A program made the position numbers and the translations under genes. The notes beneath the pieces are model-generated. The model was not told where the DNA came from. It saw only the letters and a program-made list of their open reading frames with translations, and made no database searches. A stretch of 64,000 bases of DNA from Mesorhizobium loti (lineage in GTDB: Bacteria > Pseudomonadota > Alphaproteobacteria > Rhizobiales > Rhizobiaceae), in NCBI GenBank assembly GCA_002356515.1, contig AP017605.1:4880776-4944775 (forward strand), read 5' to 3'. This document shows, piece after piece, positions 7,685 to 15,221 of this stretch; within the stretch, counting starts at the first letter, position 1, and each line of letters starts with the position of its first letter.

Positions 7685-7987
7685 TCACGCCGAGCGGACA
7701 TGACCGGTGTCCTCGTCGAAATCGCGCTGCACAAGGTCGATCAGCGCGCGCACCGCATCATCGGCGCCATTGCCGCTGGCCCTGATGTGCAGCACCGTGC
7801 CCTTCGGCGCCTTGGCCGCCATCACCTTGACGATGCTCTTGGCGTCGAACCATGGCCCGTTGGCGGCCAGCGCGATTTCCACGTCGGCGGCAAAGGTCTT
7901 GGCCAGCTTGGTGAACTTCACCGAGGGACGCGCATGCAGCCCCACATCGTGGGTGATCAGGACGGTCGCTTCGGCGGCTGCGGACAT
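7685..7987 (-). CDS. HPr-family phosphocarrier protein of the dha operon
   Basis: A 100-residue HPr. His18 lies in DVGLHARPSVKFTKLA, the canonical phosphorylation loop, and the rest (FDAKSIVKVMAAKAPKGT) keeps the regulatory-loop position with a Ser, as in usual HPr proteins. It carries phosphate from enzyme I to DhaM. It sits 18 bases after dhaM. ATG at 7987 is preferred; an in-frame GTG at 8005 would add six residues. Alphaproteobacteria usually also carry a nitrogen-type HPr elsewhere, so this one is likely specialised for the kinase encoded around it. Confidence 0.9.
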   Translation of the reverse strand: MSAAAEATVLITHDVGLHARPSVKFTKLAKTFAADVEIALAANGPWFDAKSIVKVMAAKAPKGTVLHIRASGNGADDAVRALIDLVQRDFDEDTGHVRSA

Positions 7988-8005
7988 TTCAGAGATCCCG
8001 TTCAC

Positions 8006-8395
8006 TCACGACGGCGACAATTCATGCGCCGTCGCCACCACTTCCTTCAGCGAGGCGCCGCCGGAGGATTCGGTCGCCGCCATCACCGCACCTTCGACGA
8101 TCGGCGCGTTGCAGACGATGATCTTCTGCGCACGCGGCTCGCCGATCATCTCCACTGCCATTTCCGAATTGGTCTCGGCGCCGCCGAGATCGACGAGGAT
8201 GGCGACACCGGCTTCCGACCAGGCCTTGTCGATGGCGCCCATGATCGCCTCGACATTGGTACCGAGCCCGCCATGGCCGTTTCCGCCGCACCATGCAAGC
8301 GGCACTTCGTCGCCCACCATCTGGCGTACCATGTCGGCCGTGCCCTCCGCGACCAGCGGCGAATGCGACACGATCACGATCCCGACATTGCTCAT
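8006..8395 (-). CDS. dhaM: PTS-dependent dihydroxyacetone kinase phosphotransferase subunit DhaM
   Basis: A 129-residue protein equal to the EIIA-mannose-like N-terminal domain of DhaM alone. The active His is in VGIVIVSHSPLVAEGT near residue 10, and the GGLGTNVEAIMGAI and ILVDLGGAETNSEMAVEMI segments are typical of the fold. In E. coli DhaM this domain is fused to HPr and a partial enzyme I; here those functions are encoded by the next two genes. It re-phosphorylates the ADP held by DhaL. It overlaps dhaL by four bases (ATGA). Confidence 0.92.
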   Translation of the reverse strand: MSNVGIVIVSHSPLVAEGTADMVRQMVGDEVPLAWCGGNGHGGLGTNVEAIMGAIDKAWSEAGVAILVDLGGAETNSEMAVEMIGEPRAQKIIVCNAPIVEGAVMAATESSGGASLKEVVATAHELSPS

Positions 8396-8994
8396 GCGCT
8401 TTCCCCGATCGCTTGCCCCACAGAGCGCACCAGCAGCGCGCTCGAGCGCGCGCCGGCATCCATATGGCCGATCGAGCGGTCGCCGAGGAACGAGGCGCGG
8501 CCGCGCAGCGCCTTCATCGGCACGGTCGCTTCGGCAGCGGCATCGGCGATGTCGGCGATCTCCGCCGCCGTCTTGCCGCCGGCCAAGGCGTCATGCACCG
8601 GCTGCAGCACATCGAGCATGGTTTTTTGGCCAGGCTGTGACTTGCCGCGCGCGGCCACCGCTTCGATCGCCTTGCCGAAGGCGGCCGTCAGGCTGGCGCG
8701 ATCGGGGTCCGTCGCGATCTCCTTGCCCAGTGCCATGAACAGCGTGCCGAACAGCGGACCGGAGGCGCCGCCCACCGTCATCACCAGCTTGGTGCCGATC
8801 GCTTTCAGGGCGTCGGGCAGCGGCTTGGCGGCGAACGCGTCAGCCTCGGCCCGCACGGCCTCGAAGCCGCGCTTCATGTTCAGCCCATGGTCGCCGTCGC
8901 CGATCGCCTGGTCGAGCGCCGTCAATTCCTCGGCGTGAGCGGCAATCGTATCGGCGGCCGCCGTGATCAGCCTGGCAAGGTTCAACGCCGCCAT
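8392..8994 (-). CDS. dhaL: Dihydroxyacetone kinase subunit DhaL
   Basis: A 200-residue DAK2-domain protein. The nucleotide and Mg2+ site is visible as AIGDGDHGLNMKRG near residues 29-42, followed by TVGGASGPLFGTLFM and SQPGQKTMLDVLQP, all hallmarks of DhaL. It keeps ADP bound as a cofactor that is phosphorylated by DhaM and then phosphorylates substrate on DhaK. The ATG at 8994 is chosen because upstream in-frame residues do not resemble the family. It follows the fused DhaKL gene in the same direction. Confidence 0.92.
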   Translation of the reverse strand: MAALNLARLITAAADTIAAHAEELTALDQAIGDGDHGLNMKRGFEAVRAEADAFAAKPLPDALKAIGTKLVMTVGGASGPLFGTLFMALGKEIATDPDRASLTAAFGKAIEAVAARGKSQPGQKTMLDVLQPVHDALAGGKTAAEIADIADAAAEATVPMKALRGRASFLGDRSIGHMDAGARSSALLVRSVGQAIGESA

Positions 8995-9066
8995 GTCGCC
9001 CAAAATCCCGGTTTCCAGTCTGCCGGCAGTAGCGAAAGAACGATCATTCGACAACTGGTGCATGAG

Positions 9067-10710
9067 TCAGGCCGAAACAAGCAGTGTGGCGGCGGCCGCG
9101 AACACCTCAGCCACCGCATGGGCGCCGGGGTCGACCACACCCTGCAATTTGGTGCCGACATAGGCGGATCGTCCGGCCTTGGCCTTCTCCATGGCGGCCG
9201 TGGCCTCGGCGCCGCGCCGGGCGGCCGCCGCTGCCTCTTCCAGACCGTTGGCGTCGAGCGCTTTCAGGGCTGGCTCCAGCGCATCGACCATGGTGCGATC
9301 GCCAGGCTTTGCGCCGCCGTAGAAAGTCATCCGCTCAAGTCCGGCAAGCAGTGCCTTGGACAAGCTGGCGCCGCCGTCGTGGGCCTGTGCCGCCGCCGTG
9401 AAGAAGATCGACAGCAGCACGCCGCTCGAGCCGCCCATCGATGCGCTCAGTATGTCGCCGATTGCGCCGAGCGTCGCCGCGCGGTTGACCAGCGGCAGCG
9501 TGTCGAGCCGCTCAACGATGCTGCGCGCTCCGGTCGCCACCGTCGAGCCGGTGTCGCCGTCGCCCGCCTTGGCGTCGAGCCCGTTCAACGTCGCTTCGAG
9601 CGAGATCAGCCTTTCGCAGACCGTGACGATCAAGCGCCTGGTGCCGGCATCCTGGCTGGGCTTGTGTGCCGCGCTTTGTCCGGCTGCTTTCGCCATCGGC
9701 ACGACGGCAGGCGCCGCGACCGGCTTTGCCGGCATCCAGGCGTGTGGGCCGACCGGCGACAGCAGGGCGGCCTCGCGCGCTGCGTCGAGCCGGATCAGCG
9801 ACAGCGAGAAGCCGTTCATGTTGAGCGCCGTCATCAGCGGCCCAGGACCGATCGCCAGCTTGACGGTCTTGGCCAGCGGCGAGGCCAGCACCGCATTGGC
9901 AACCAGCGACATTTCGAGCGGCGGCACCGAGCCGAGATTGTTGATCAGCAAGGCATAGCTTGCTTTCGGATCGAGCCCTGCCGCGAGGCGATCCGCCATG
10001 ATCGCGACCAGCCTGTCGACACTTTGCAAGGCAATCCGCTCGACGCCCGGCTCGCCATGAATGCCGAGGCCCAGTTCACCGTCGTCCGCGCCAAACCTGT
10101 CTTCATGCGGCTGGCCGGGGATGGAGCAGGACGACAGCGACATGCCGAGCGAAACAATGTCCTTCGCAGCCGCCCGCGCCGCTGCCGCGATGTCTGCCAG
10201 ATCACGGCCGGTCTCCGACAAATGCCCCGCGATCTTGTGCACGAACAGAGTGCCGGCGACACCGCGTGGCTGGGTGATGTCGGGCAGCGCGATGTCGTCG
10301 GCGACGATCACCATCTCGACGCGAAACCCTTCGGCGCGCGCCTTCTCGGCGGCCAGGCCGAAATTGAGGCGGTCGCCGGTATAATTCTTGACGATCAGCA
10401 GGCAGCCGGCCGGTCCGGTGACCGCGCGGATTGCCGCCAGCACCGCCTCGACGCTCGGCGAGGCAAAGATCTCACCCGACACCGCCGCCGTCAGCATCCC
10501 CTTGCCGACAAAGCCGGCATGGGACGGCTCGTGCCCGGCGCCGCCGCCTGAGACGACGCTGACCTTCGTCTTGTCCCAGTCGGCGCGCAGCACGACCTTG
10601 ATCTCGGGATAGCCGTCGAGGCGCGCCAAATCGCCCGAGCCGATGGTGCGCAACAGGCCGTCCAGCGCCTCGGTGACGATCGTTTCCCTGCGGTTGAAAA
10701 AGTGCTTCAT
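9067..10710 (-). CDS. Fused DhaK-DhaL (DAK1-DAK2) kinase
   Basis: A 547-residue fusion. Residues about 1-330 form a DAK1 domain with SVVSGGGAGHEPSHAGFVG, IVKNYTGDRLNFGLA and His218 in LGLGIHGEPG. An Ala/Pro-rich linker (about 335-365) leads to a DAK2 domain with AKAGDGDTGSTVATG, MGGSSGVLLSIFF and KPGDRTMVDALEP. This is the layout of ATP-dependent dihydroxyacetone kinases and of tetrulose (erythrulose) kinases. Its presence beside a complete PTS-type DhaK/L/M set suggests either two substrates or two phosphate donors. The ATG at 10710 begins MKHFFNRRETIVTEALDGL, aligned with the start of DhaK proteins. Confidence 0.88.
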   Translation of the reverse strand: MKHFFNRRETIVTEALDGLLRTIGSGDLARLDGYPEIKVVLRADWDKTKVSVVSGGGAGHEPSHAGFVGKGMLTAAVSGEIFASPSVEAVLAAIRAVTGPAGCLLIVKNYTGDRLNFGLAAEKARAEGFRVEMVIVADDIALPDITQPRGVAGTLFVHKIAGHLSETGRDLADIAAAARAAAKDIVSLGMSLSSCSIPGQPHEDRFGADDGELGLGIHGEPGVERIALQSVDRLVAIMADRLAAGLDPKASYALLINNLGSVPPLEMSLVANAVLASPLAKTVKLAIGPGPLMTALNMNGFSLSLIRLDAAREAALLSPVGPHAWMPAKPVAAPAVVPMAKAAGQSAAHKPSQDAGTRRLIVTVCERLISLEATLNGLDAKAGDGDTGSTVATGARSIVERLDTLPLVNRAATLGAIGDILSASMGGSSGVLLSIFFTAAAQAHDGGASLSKALLAGLERMTFYGGAKPGDRTMVDALEPALKALDANGLEEAAAAARRGAEATAAMEKAKAGRSAYVGTKLQGVVDPGAHAVAEVFAAAATLLVSA

Positions 10711-10781
10711 CGAATTCGTCCCGTATTCGCGATCGTCAATCAGAAGCGGCGTGGCCCCTTGGCGGGAAACGCCGAAACCGT

Positions 10782-11795
10782 TCACATCAATCTTTGTCCA
10801 TCGGCGCCGAAATAGAGCGGCGAGCGGTAGCGGATCACCACTTTGTCGCCTTGCCCCAGATCGGTGTCGGGGTCGGTCAGCGTCACCAGCTTCTTCGATC
10901 CCACTGTCACATGCAGATGGTTCTGGTCGCCGAGATGCTCGACCCAGTCGACGACACCGTCGGCATGGCCATTCATCGCTTTCTCGATCGTCAAATGTTC
11001 GGTGCGCGCGCCGATCGTCTTGGTGCCCGTCGGCGCGCCGCCATCGGGCAGCAGGCCGGTCGGCAAAAGATTGATCGCCGGCTGGCCGAGCCTGGCCGCG
11101 ACATGCAGGTTCGCCGGCTCCGAATAGATCGTCCTGGGTGAGCCGATCTGCACCAGCACGCCGTCGGCGAGGATGCCGATGCGGTCGGCCATGGTCATCG
11201 CCTCGATCTGGTCGTGCGTGACGTAAAGCATGGTGGCGCCGAGTTCGGACTGGATGCGCTTCAGTTCGAGCCGCAGATCCGCCCGCAGCTTGGCGTCGAG
11301 CGACGACAGCGGTTCGTCCATCAGATAGATAGCCGGCTTGCGCACCAAAGCCCGGCCGATGGCGACGCGCTGCATTTCGCCGCCGGAAAGCTTGGTCGAG
11401 CGGTTGGCGAGCTTGTGATGGATGCGCACCATCTTCGCCACCTCTTCGACGCGCCGGCGGATCTGGTCTTCCGGGATTTTGCGCGCCGGCGAGCGCAGCG
11501 GGAAGGCAAGATTGTCGAACACCGACAGATGCGGATAGAGCGAATATTGCTGGAACACGAAAGCCGTGTCGCGCTCGGCCGGCGACAGCGTCGTCGCATT
11601 GTGGCCGCCGATCTCGATCGTGCCGCTGTCTGGCCGTTCCAGCCCGGCGATCAGCCGCAGCGTCGTCGTCTTGCCGGCGCCTGTCGGCCCGAGCAGCACG
11701 ACGAATTCGCCGTCCGCTATATGCAGGTCGAGGCCGTTGACGGCGACATGCTCGCCAAAGCTCTTGGTCACGTTCTTGATGTGCACGTCAGCCAT
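10782..11795 (-). CDS. ABC transporter ATPase, sugar/polyol type (first of a pair)
   Basis: A 337-residue ATPase of the MalK/UgpC class: Walker A LLGPTGAGKTTTLRL (about 35-49), Q-loop VFQQYSLYPH, signature LSGGEMQRVAIGRAL, Walker B IYLMDEPLSSLDAK and H-loop LYVTHDQIEAM, then a C-terminal regulatory OB-type region. It is paired with the next ATPase gene, with which it overlaps by eight bases, so the transporter probably has an ATPase heterodimer, as seen in rhizobial glycerol importers. It powers uptake by the two permeases encoded further upstream in the operon. Confidence 0.9.
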   Translation of the reverse strand: MADVHIKNVTKSFGEHVAVNGLDLHIADGEFVVLLGPTGAGKTTTLRLIAGLERPDSGTIEIGGHNATTLSPAERDTAFVFQQYSLYPHLSVFDNLAFPLRSPARKIPEDQIRRRVEEVAKMVRIHHKLANRSTKLSGGEMQRVAIGRALVRKPAIYLMDEPLSSLDAKLRADLRLELKRIQSELGATMLYVTHDQIEAMTMADRIGILADGVLVQIGSPRTIYSEPANLHVAARLGQPAINLLPTGLLPDGGAPTGTKTIGARTEHLTIEKAMNGHADGVVDWVEHLGDQNHLHVTVGSKKLVTLTDPDTDLGQGDKVVIRYRSPLYFGADGQRLM

Positions 11796-12900
11796 GCTGC
11801 GCTCTCCCCTGGGAGGCGGTGTCGTGGACCGCGGTTCTCACCGCGCGGCCCGATCCCTTGTCGAACAGCGACAGCCGCGCGCTGTTCAGGGCCAGACCGA
11901 CATGGTCGCCGGCATTGAGCCGGATCTCGGCCGGCACCCGCGCCTTAATGATGCCGTCCGCCGTTTCCACCGCAACGATCTGCGTGGTGCCGAGATATTC
12001 GGTGCCGTAGATGGCGCCGCGCAGCTTCGAGGCGTCGTCGAAGCGAATGTGTTCGGGCCGGATCCCAAGCGCCATGTCGGCCGCCGCGATCTCCTCGCGC
12101 ACCTCCGGCACCGCGACCTTCGCGCCCTGGACGACGATCTCCTTGGCGCCCTTGGCAAGTCCGCCTCCGAAGCCCAGAAAATTCATCGGCGGCGAGCCGA
12201 TGAAATCGGCGACGAACATGGTCGCCGGGCGGTCGTAGATTTCGCGTGGCGTGCCGAACTGTTCGATGACGCCGTGGTTCATCACAGCGATCTTGTCGGC
12301 CATCGACATCGCTTCCATCTGGTCGTGCGTGACATAGACCGTGGTGGCGTGGATGCGGTTGTGCAGCTCGCGCAACTCATGGACCATGAGGTCGCGGAAT
12401 TCGGTGTCCAAGGTGCCGAGCGGCTCATCCATCAAAAAGCACTTCGGCCGCCGAACGATGGCGCGGCCGAGCGCCACGCGCTGGCGGTCGCCGCCGGCAA
12501 GGCCGGAGACGGATTTGTTGAGCAGATGGTCGATGCGCAAGAGTTTTGCCGTCTCCTCGACGCGGGTGCGGATTTCGGCCGATGGCATGCCTTGCGCCAA
12601 AAGCGGGAAGCCGATGTTCTTGCGCACATTCATGTGCGGATAGAGCGCGAACAGCTGGAAGACGAAAGCGATGTCGCGCTCGCGGGCCCGCAGCATGGTG
12701 ACGTCGTCGCCGCCGAGCAGGATCTCGCCGCCCGTCGGCAGTTCGAGGCCCGCGATCATGCGCAGCGTCGTCGTCTTGCCGCAGCCCGACGGGCCGAGCA
12801 TGACGAAGAACTCGCCATCCTCGACGACGAAGTTGGAATCCTGCACGGCGACGAAATCGCCGAAGGCCTTTCTCAGATGCTGGACACGGATCTCGGCCAT
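11788..12900 (-). CDS. ABC transporter ATPase, sugar/polyol type (second of a pair)
   Basis: A 370-residue MalK-class ATPase. Walker A is MLGPSGCGKTTTLRM, Q-loop VFQLFALYPHM, Walker B CFLMDEPLGTLDTE, H-loop VYVTHDQMEAM, with a C-terminal TOBE-type region (MALGIRPEHIRF). The signature reads LAGGDRQRVALGRA, where most members have LSGGQ; its partner has LSGGE. Unequal signatures are consistent with an asymmetric heterodimer. The start ATG at 12900 lies two bases after the stop of the small membrane protein gene. Confidence 0.9.
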   Translation of the reverse strand: MAEIRVQHLRKAFGDFVAVQDSNFVVEDGEFFVMLGPSGCGKTTTLRMIAGLELPTGGEILLGGDDVTMLRARERDIAFVFQLFALYPHMNVRKNIGFPLLAQGMPSAEIRTRVEETAKLLRIDHLLNKSVSGLAGGDRQRVALGRAIVRRPKCFLMDEPLGTLDTEFRDLMVHELRELHNRIHATTVYVTHDQMEAMSMADKIAVMNHGVIEQFGTPREIYDRPATMFVADFIGSPPMNFLGFGGGLAKGAKEIVVQGAKVAVPEVREEIAAADMALGIRPEHIRFDDASKLRGAIYGTEYLGTTQIVAVETADGIIKARVPAEIRLNAGDHVGLALNSARLSLFDKGSGRAVRTAVHDTASQGRAQHG

Positions 12901-12902
12901 GA

Positions 12903-13109
12903 TTATTCCGGGAATTTCGAGACGATGATGAACATCACGGTGCCGGCAAGCATGGTGATGAAGGAATAGGTGTAGAGCGACAGCGCGAAAGGCTGGAACA
13001 GCATCAGGAAGCCGATGGCGATCAGTGCCGTCGCGATGTTTTCCATCAGGCCGCGCCGGGCCCAGGCCGGCCAGCGCGATTTGCGTTTGACGGGCTTGGT
13101 CATGCTCAT
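12903..13109 (-). CDS. Small two-helix membrane protein of the ABC transporter operon
   Basis: A 68-residue protein with a basic head (MSMTKPVKRKSRWPAWARRG) and two predicted membrane helices (about 25-45 and 47-64, LIAIGFLMLFQPFALSLYTY and an FIIVSKFPE end). It overlaps the upstream permease gene by four bases and lies two bases before the ATPase gene, so its translation is coupled to transporter components. Small two-helix proteins occur in other rhizobial polyol transporter operons; a role in assembly or stability of the permease pair is an inference. The family cannot be named from sequence alone. Confidence 0.75.
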   Translation of the reverse strand: MSMTKPVKRKSRWPAWARRGLMENIATALIAIGFLMLFQPFALSLYTYSFITMLAGTVMFIIVSKFPE

Positions 13110-14056
13110 TTGCGCACCGCACCGAAGGTGATGCCGCGCAGCAATTGCTTGCGAAGCAGGATGGTGAAAACCAGGATCGGCACCAGGAAGATCGTCGTGC
13201 CGGCTGCCACCGCCGGCCAGTCCTGGCCGCCTTCGCCGATGATGGTCGGGATGAAGGGCGGCGCGGTCTGCGCCGTGCCCGAAGTCAGCAGTGCCGCGAA
13301 GGCATATTCGTTCCAGGCGAAGATAAGGCAGAAGATGGCGGTCGCGGCAATGCCGGTGGTCGCTTGCGGCAGCACGGTGCGCCAGAAGGCCTGCAGCCGC
13401 GTATAGCCGTCGATCATCGCCGCCTCTTCATATTCGCGCGGGATTTCGTCGATGAAGCCCTTCAAGAGCCACACCGCCAGCGACACGTTGACCGCCGTGT
13501 AGAGCAGGATCATGCCGAGCGCCGTGTCCGATAGGCCGAGCTCGCGGTACATCAGATAGATCGGGATGGCGACCGCGATCGGCGGCATGAAGCGCGTCGA
13601 CAGGATGAAGAACAGAAGGTCGTCGGCGAGCGGCACCTTGAAGCGCGAGAAGCCATAGGCCGACAGCGTGCCGAGGAAGACGGCGCAGAAGGTCGAGCCG
13701 AAGGCGATGATCAGCGAGTTGACGAAGCGCGGCAGGAAGTTGGACGGGCCGGCGATCACCATGTTGCGCTTGCGCGTGGTCTCGTCGCAGAAGCCGGTCG
13801 CTGGCCCCAGCGAGTTGATGTATTCCGGCGTCTGCCGCGTCCGCGTCGTGAACAGATTGCAATAGCCTTCGAGGCTCGGCTGGAACAGCAGCTTCGGCGG
13901 ATAGGCGATCGAGTCCGGCGGCGTCTTGAAGCTGGTGGCGAATATCCACAGCAGCGGCACGATCGAGATCAGCGCGTAGGCGATGATGATCGCGCCGGCG
14001 ATGCGCTTCGAATTGGCCGAAGGGGCGACGACCGAATGGGCTGTGGTCAGGCTCAT
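13106..14056 (-). CDS. ABC transporter permease, MalG type
   Basis: A 316-residue inner-membrane permease with about six helices. The EAA loop that docks on the ATPase is EYEEAAMIDGYTRLQAFWRTV near residues 200-222. The periplasmic region between helices 1 and 2 carries an unusual polar insert (NLFTTRTRQTPEYINSLGPA and beyond, about 70-105) with two Cys in all. It ends with a LLRGITFGAVRK tail typical of MalG-class permeases. It overlaps the MalF-type gene by four bases (ATGA) and forms the transmembrane pore with it. Confidence 0.9.
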   Translation of the reverse strand: MSLTTAHSVVAPSANSKRIAGAIIIAYALISIVPLLWIFATSFKTPPDSIAYPPKLLFQPSLEGYCNLFTTRTRQTPEYINSLGPATGFCDETTRKRNMVIAGPSNFLPRFVNSLIIAFGSTFCAVFLGTLSAYGFSRFKVPLADDLLFFILSTRFMPPIAVAIPIYLMYRELGLSDTALGMILLYTAVNVSLAVWLLKGFIDEIPREYEEAAMIDGYTRLQAFWRTVLPQATTGIAATAIFCLIFAWNEYAFAALLTSGTAQTAPPFIPTIIGEGGQDWPAVAAGTTIFLVPILVFTILLRKQLLRGITFGAVRK

Positions 14057-15000
14057 CTCTGCTTCACCTTGTTGAGCGCCTTGACGTAGATGTTGGCCAG
14101 ACCGAACACCGCGACGAACAGGATGATGGCGAAGGCCGAGGAATAGCCGGTGCGCCAGCTCTCGAAGGCCTGCCGCTTCAACGTGATGGACGCTACTTCG
14201 GTGGTCGAACCCGGCCCGCCGCCGGTCAGCAGGTTGACCATGTCGAACATCTTGAAGTTCTCGATGCCGCGAAACAGCACCGCCAGCATGATGAAGGGCA
14301 GCGCCATCGGCAGGGTGATCGACCAGAACTGCCGCCAGTTGGAGGCGCGGTCGACCTCGGCCGCCTCATAGATGTATTCGGGGATGGAGCGCAGTCCGGC
14401 GAGGCAGATCAGCATCACGTAGGGCGTCCACATCCAGGTATCGACGATGATGATCGACCACGGCGCCATCGACACGTTGGAAAGCATCTGGATGCTTGTC
14501 GGCGGAATGCCGCTGACGAACGAGATGACATAGGAGAACAGGCCGATCTGCGGCTCGTAGAGGAAGCGCCAGAAATTGCCGACCACCGCCGGCGACAGCA
14601 TCATCGGCACCAGGATCAGCGTCGTCCAGAAGGCGTGACCGCGGAATTTCCGGTCGATCAGCCAGGCCAGCGTGAAGCCGATCAGCGTCTGCAAAAGGAT
14701 CGTCCAGAACACGAAATGCGCCGTCGTCTGCATGGCGATCCAGATGTCCTGGTCGCCGAGGATGCGCTGGTAGTTGGCAAAGCCGAGATTCTTCACCACC
14801 TCGTTCGGCCGGTTGGCCCGGTAATTGGTGAAGGACAGATAGATCGCCCAGAACAGCGGGAAGATGTTGATGGCGAGCAGCAACAGGATCGTCGGCGAGA
14901 TGAACAGCCAGGCGAGGCCTTTGTCGCTGATGCCCCGGACCTTGCGGGCCAACGGTTCCGGGGTCGCCCGGGCAACGTTCTCCGCGGTCCGATTGAGCAT
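14053..15000 (-). CDS. ABC transporter permease, MalF type
   Basis: A 315-residue permease with a cytoplasmic N-terminus and six helices, beginning GLAWLFISPTILLLLAINIF. The EAA loop reads EYIYEAAEVDRASNWRQFW and the TGGGPGSTTEVASI motif typical of MalF/UgpA-type proteins follows the fifth helix. ATG at 15000 has AGGACTGACC immediately upstream. A 221-base gap with hairpins separates it from the binding-protein gene, the usual place for differential expression within such operons. Confidence 0.9.
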   Translation of the reverse strand: MLNRTAENVARATPEPLARKVRGISDKGLAWLFISPTILLLLAINIFPLFWAIYLSFTNYRANRPNEVVKNLGFANYQRILGDQDIWIAMQTTAHFVFWTILLQTLIGFTLAWLIDRKFRGHAFWTTLILVPMMLSPAVVGNFWRFLYEPQIGLFSYVISFVSGIPPTSIQMLSNVSMAPWSIIIVDTWMWTPYVMLICLAGLRSIPEYIYEAAEVDRASNWRQFWSITLPMALPFIMLAVLFRGIENFKMFDMVNLLTGGGPGSTTEVASITLKRQAFESWRTGYSSAFAIILFVAVFGLANIYVKALNKVKQR

Positions 15001-15084
15001 GGTCAGTCCTGCTTCGGTCACTTGGGTCGTCTCTGTGATGGAATTTATCTGAACTGCGTCCCGTGCCAAGTGCGGCACGGGACC

Positions 15085-15136
15085 GAGAGCATGGTGCCGA
15101 AAAGTGTGAAGCGGTTTTCGGACGACATCATGCTCA
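15085..15136. repeat. Palindromic repeat within the ABC operon
   Basis: A stretch from GAGAGCATGGTGCCGAAAAG through GCGGTTTTCGGACGACATCA to TGCTC forms an imperfect palindrome with GAGCATG and CATGCTC-type ends. The CGAAAAGTGTGAAGCGGTTTTCG core is shared in pattern with the repeats at 33418 and 50218 (AAAAGTG..CGGTTTTCCG), so it is probably a relative of that family. A perfect 7-base hairpin (CCGTGCC/GGCACGG, 15061-15080) lies just before it. Confidence 0.65.
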
Positions 15137-15156
15137 CTCTCTCTTTGGTCCGGAGC

Positions 15157-15191
15157 GGATGATTTCAGGTCTGTTCGACCCGAAATCATCC
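15157..15191 (-). terminator. Strong hairpin between binding-protein and permease genes
   Basis: GGATGATTTC (15157-15166) pairs exactly with GAAATCATCC (15182-15191), with an inner GGTC/GACC pair around a TGTTC loop. It lies 31 bases after the stop of the binding-protein gene on the transcribed strand. There is no clear T-run, so it is more likely an RNA 3' stabiliser or a partial stop that keeps the binding protein more abundant than the membrane parts, as known for other sugar transporter operons. Confidence 0.6.
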
Positions 15192-15221
15192 GGCTCTGGG
15201 GCCTAGCTCGGGAGGAGCCGG

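Noticed and set aside
6956..8938. A 660-codon plus-strand frame opposite enzyme I, HPr, DhaM and DhaL
   Set aside because: It is Arg/Pro/Ala-rich without any motif, a usual by-product of high GC at third positions, while the opposite strand holds four well-conserved proteins.
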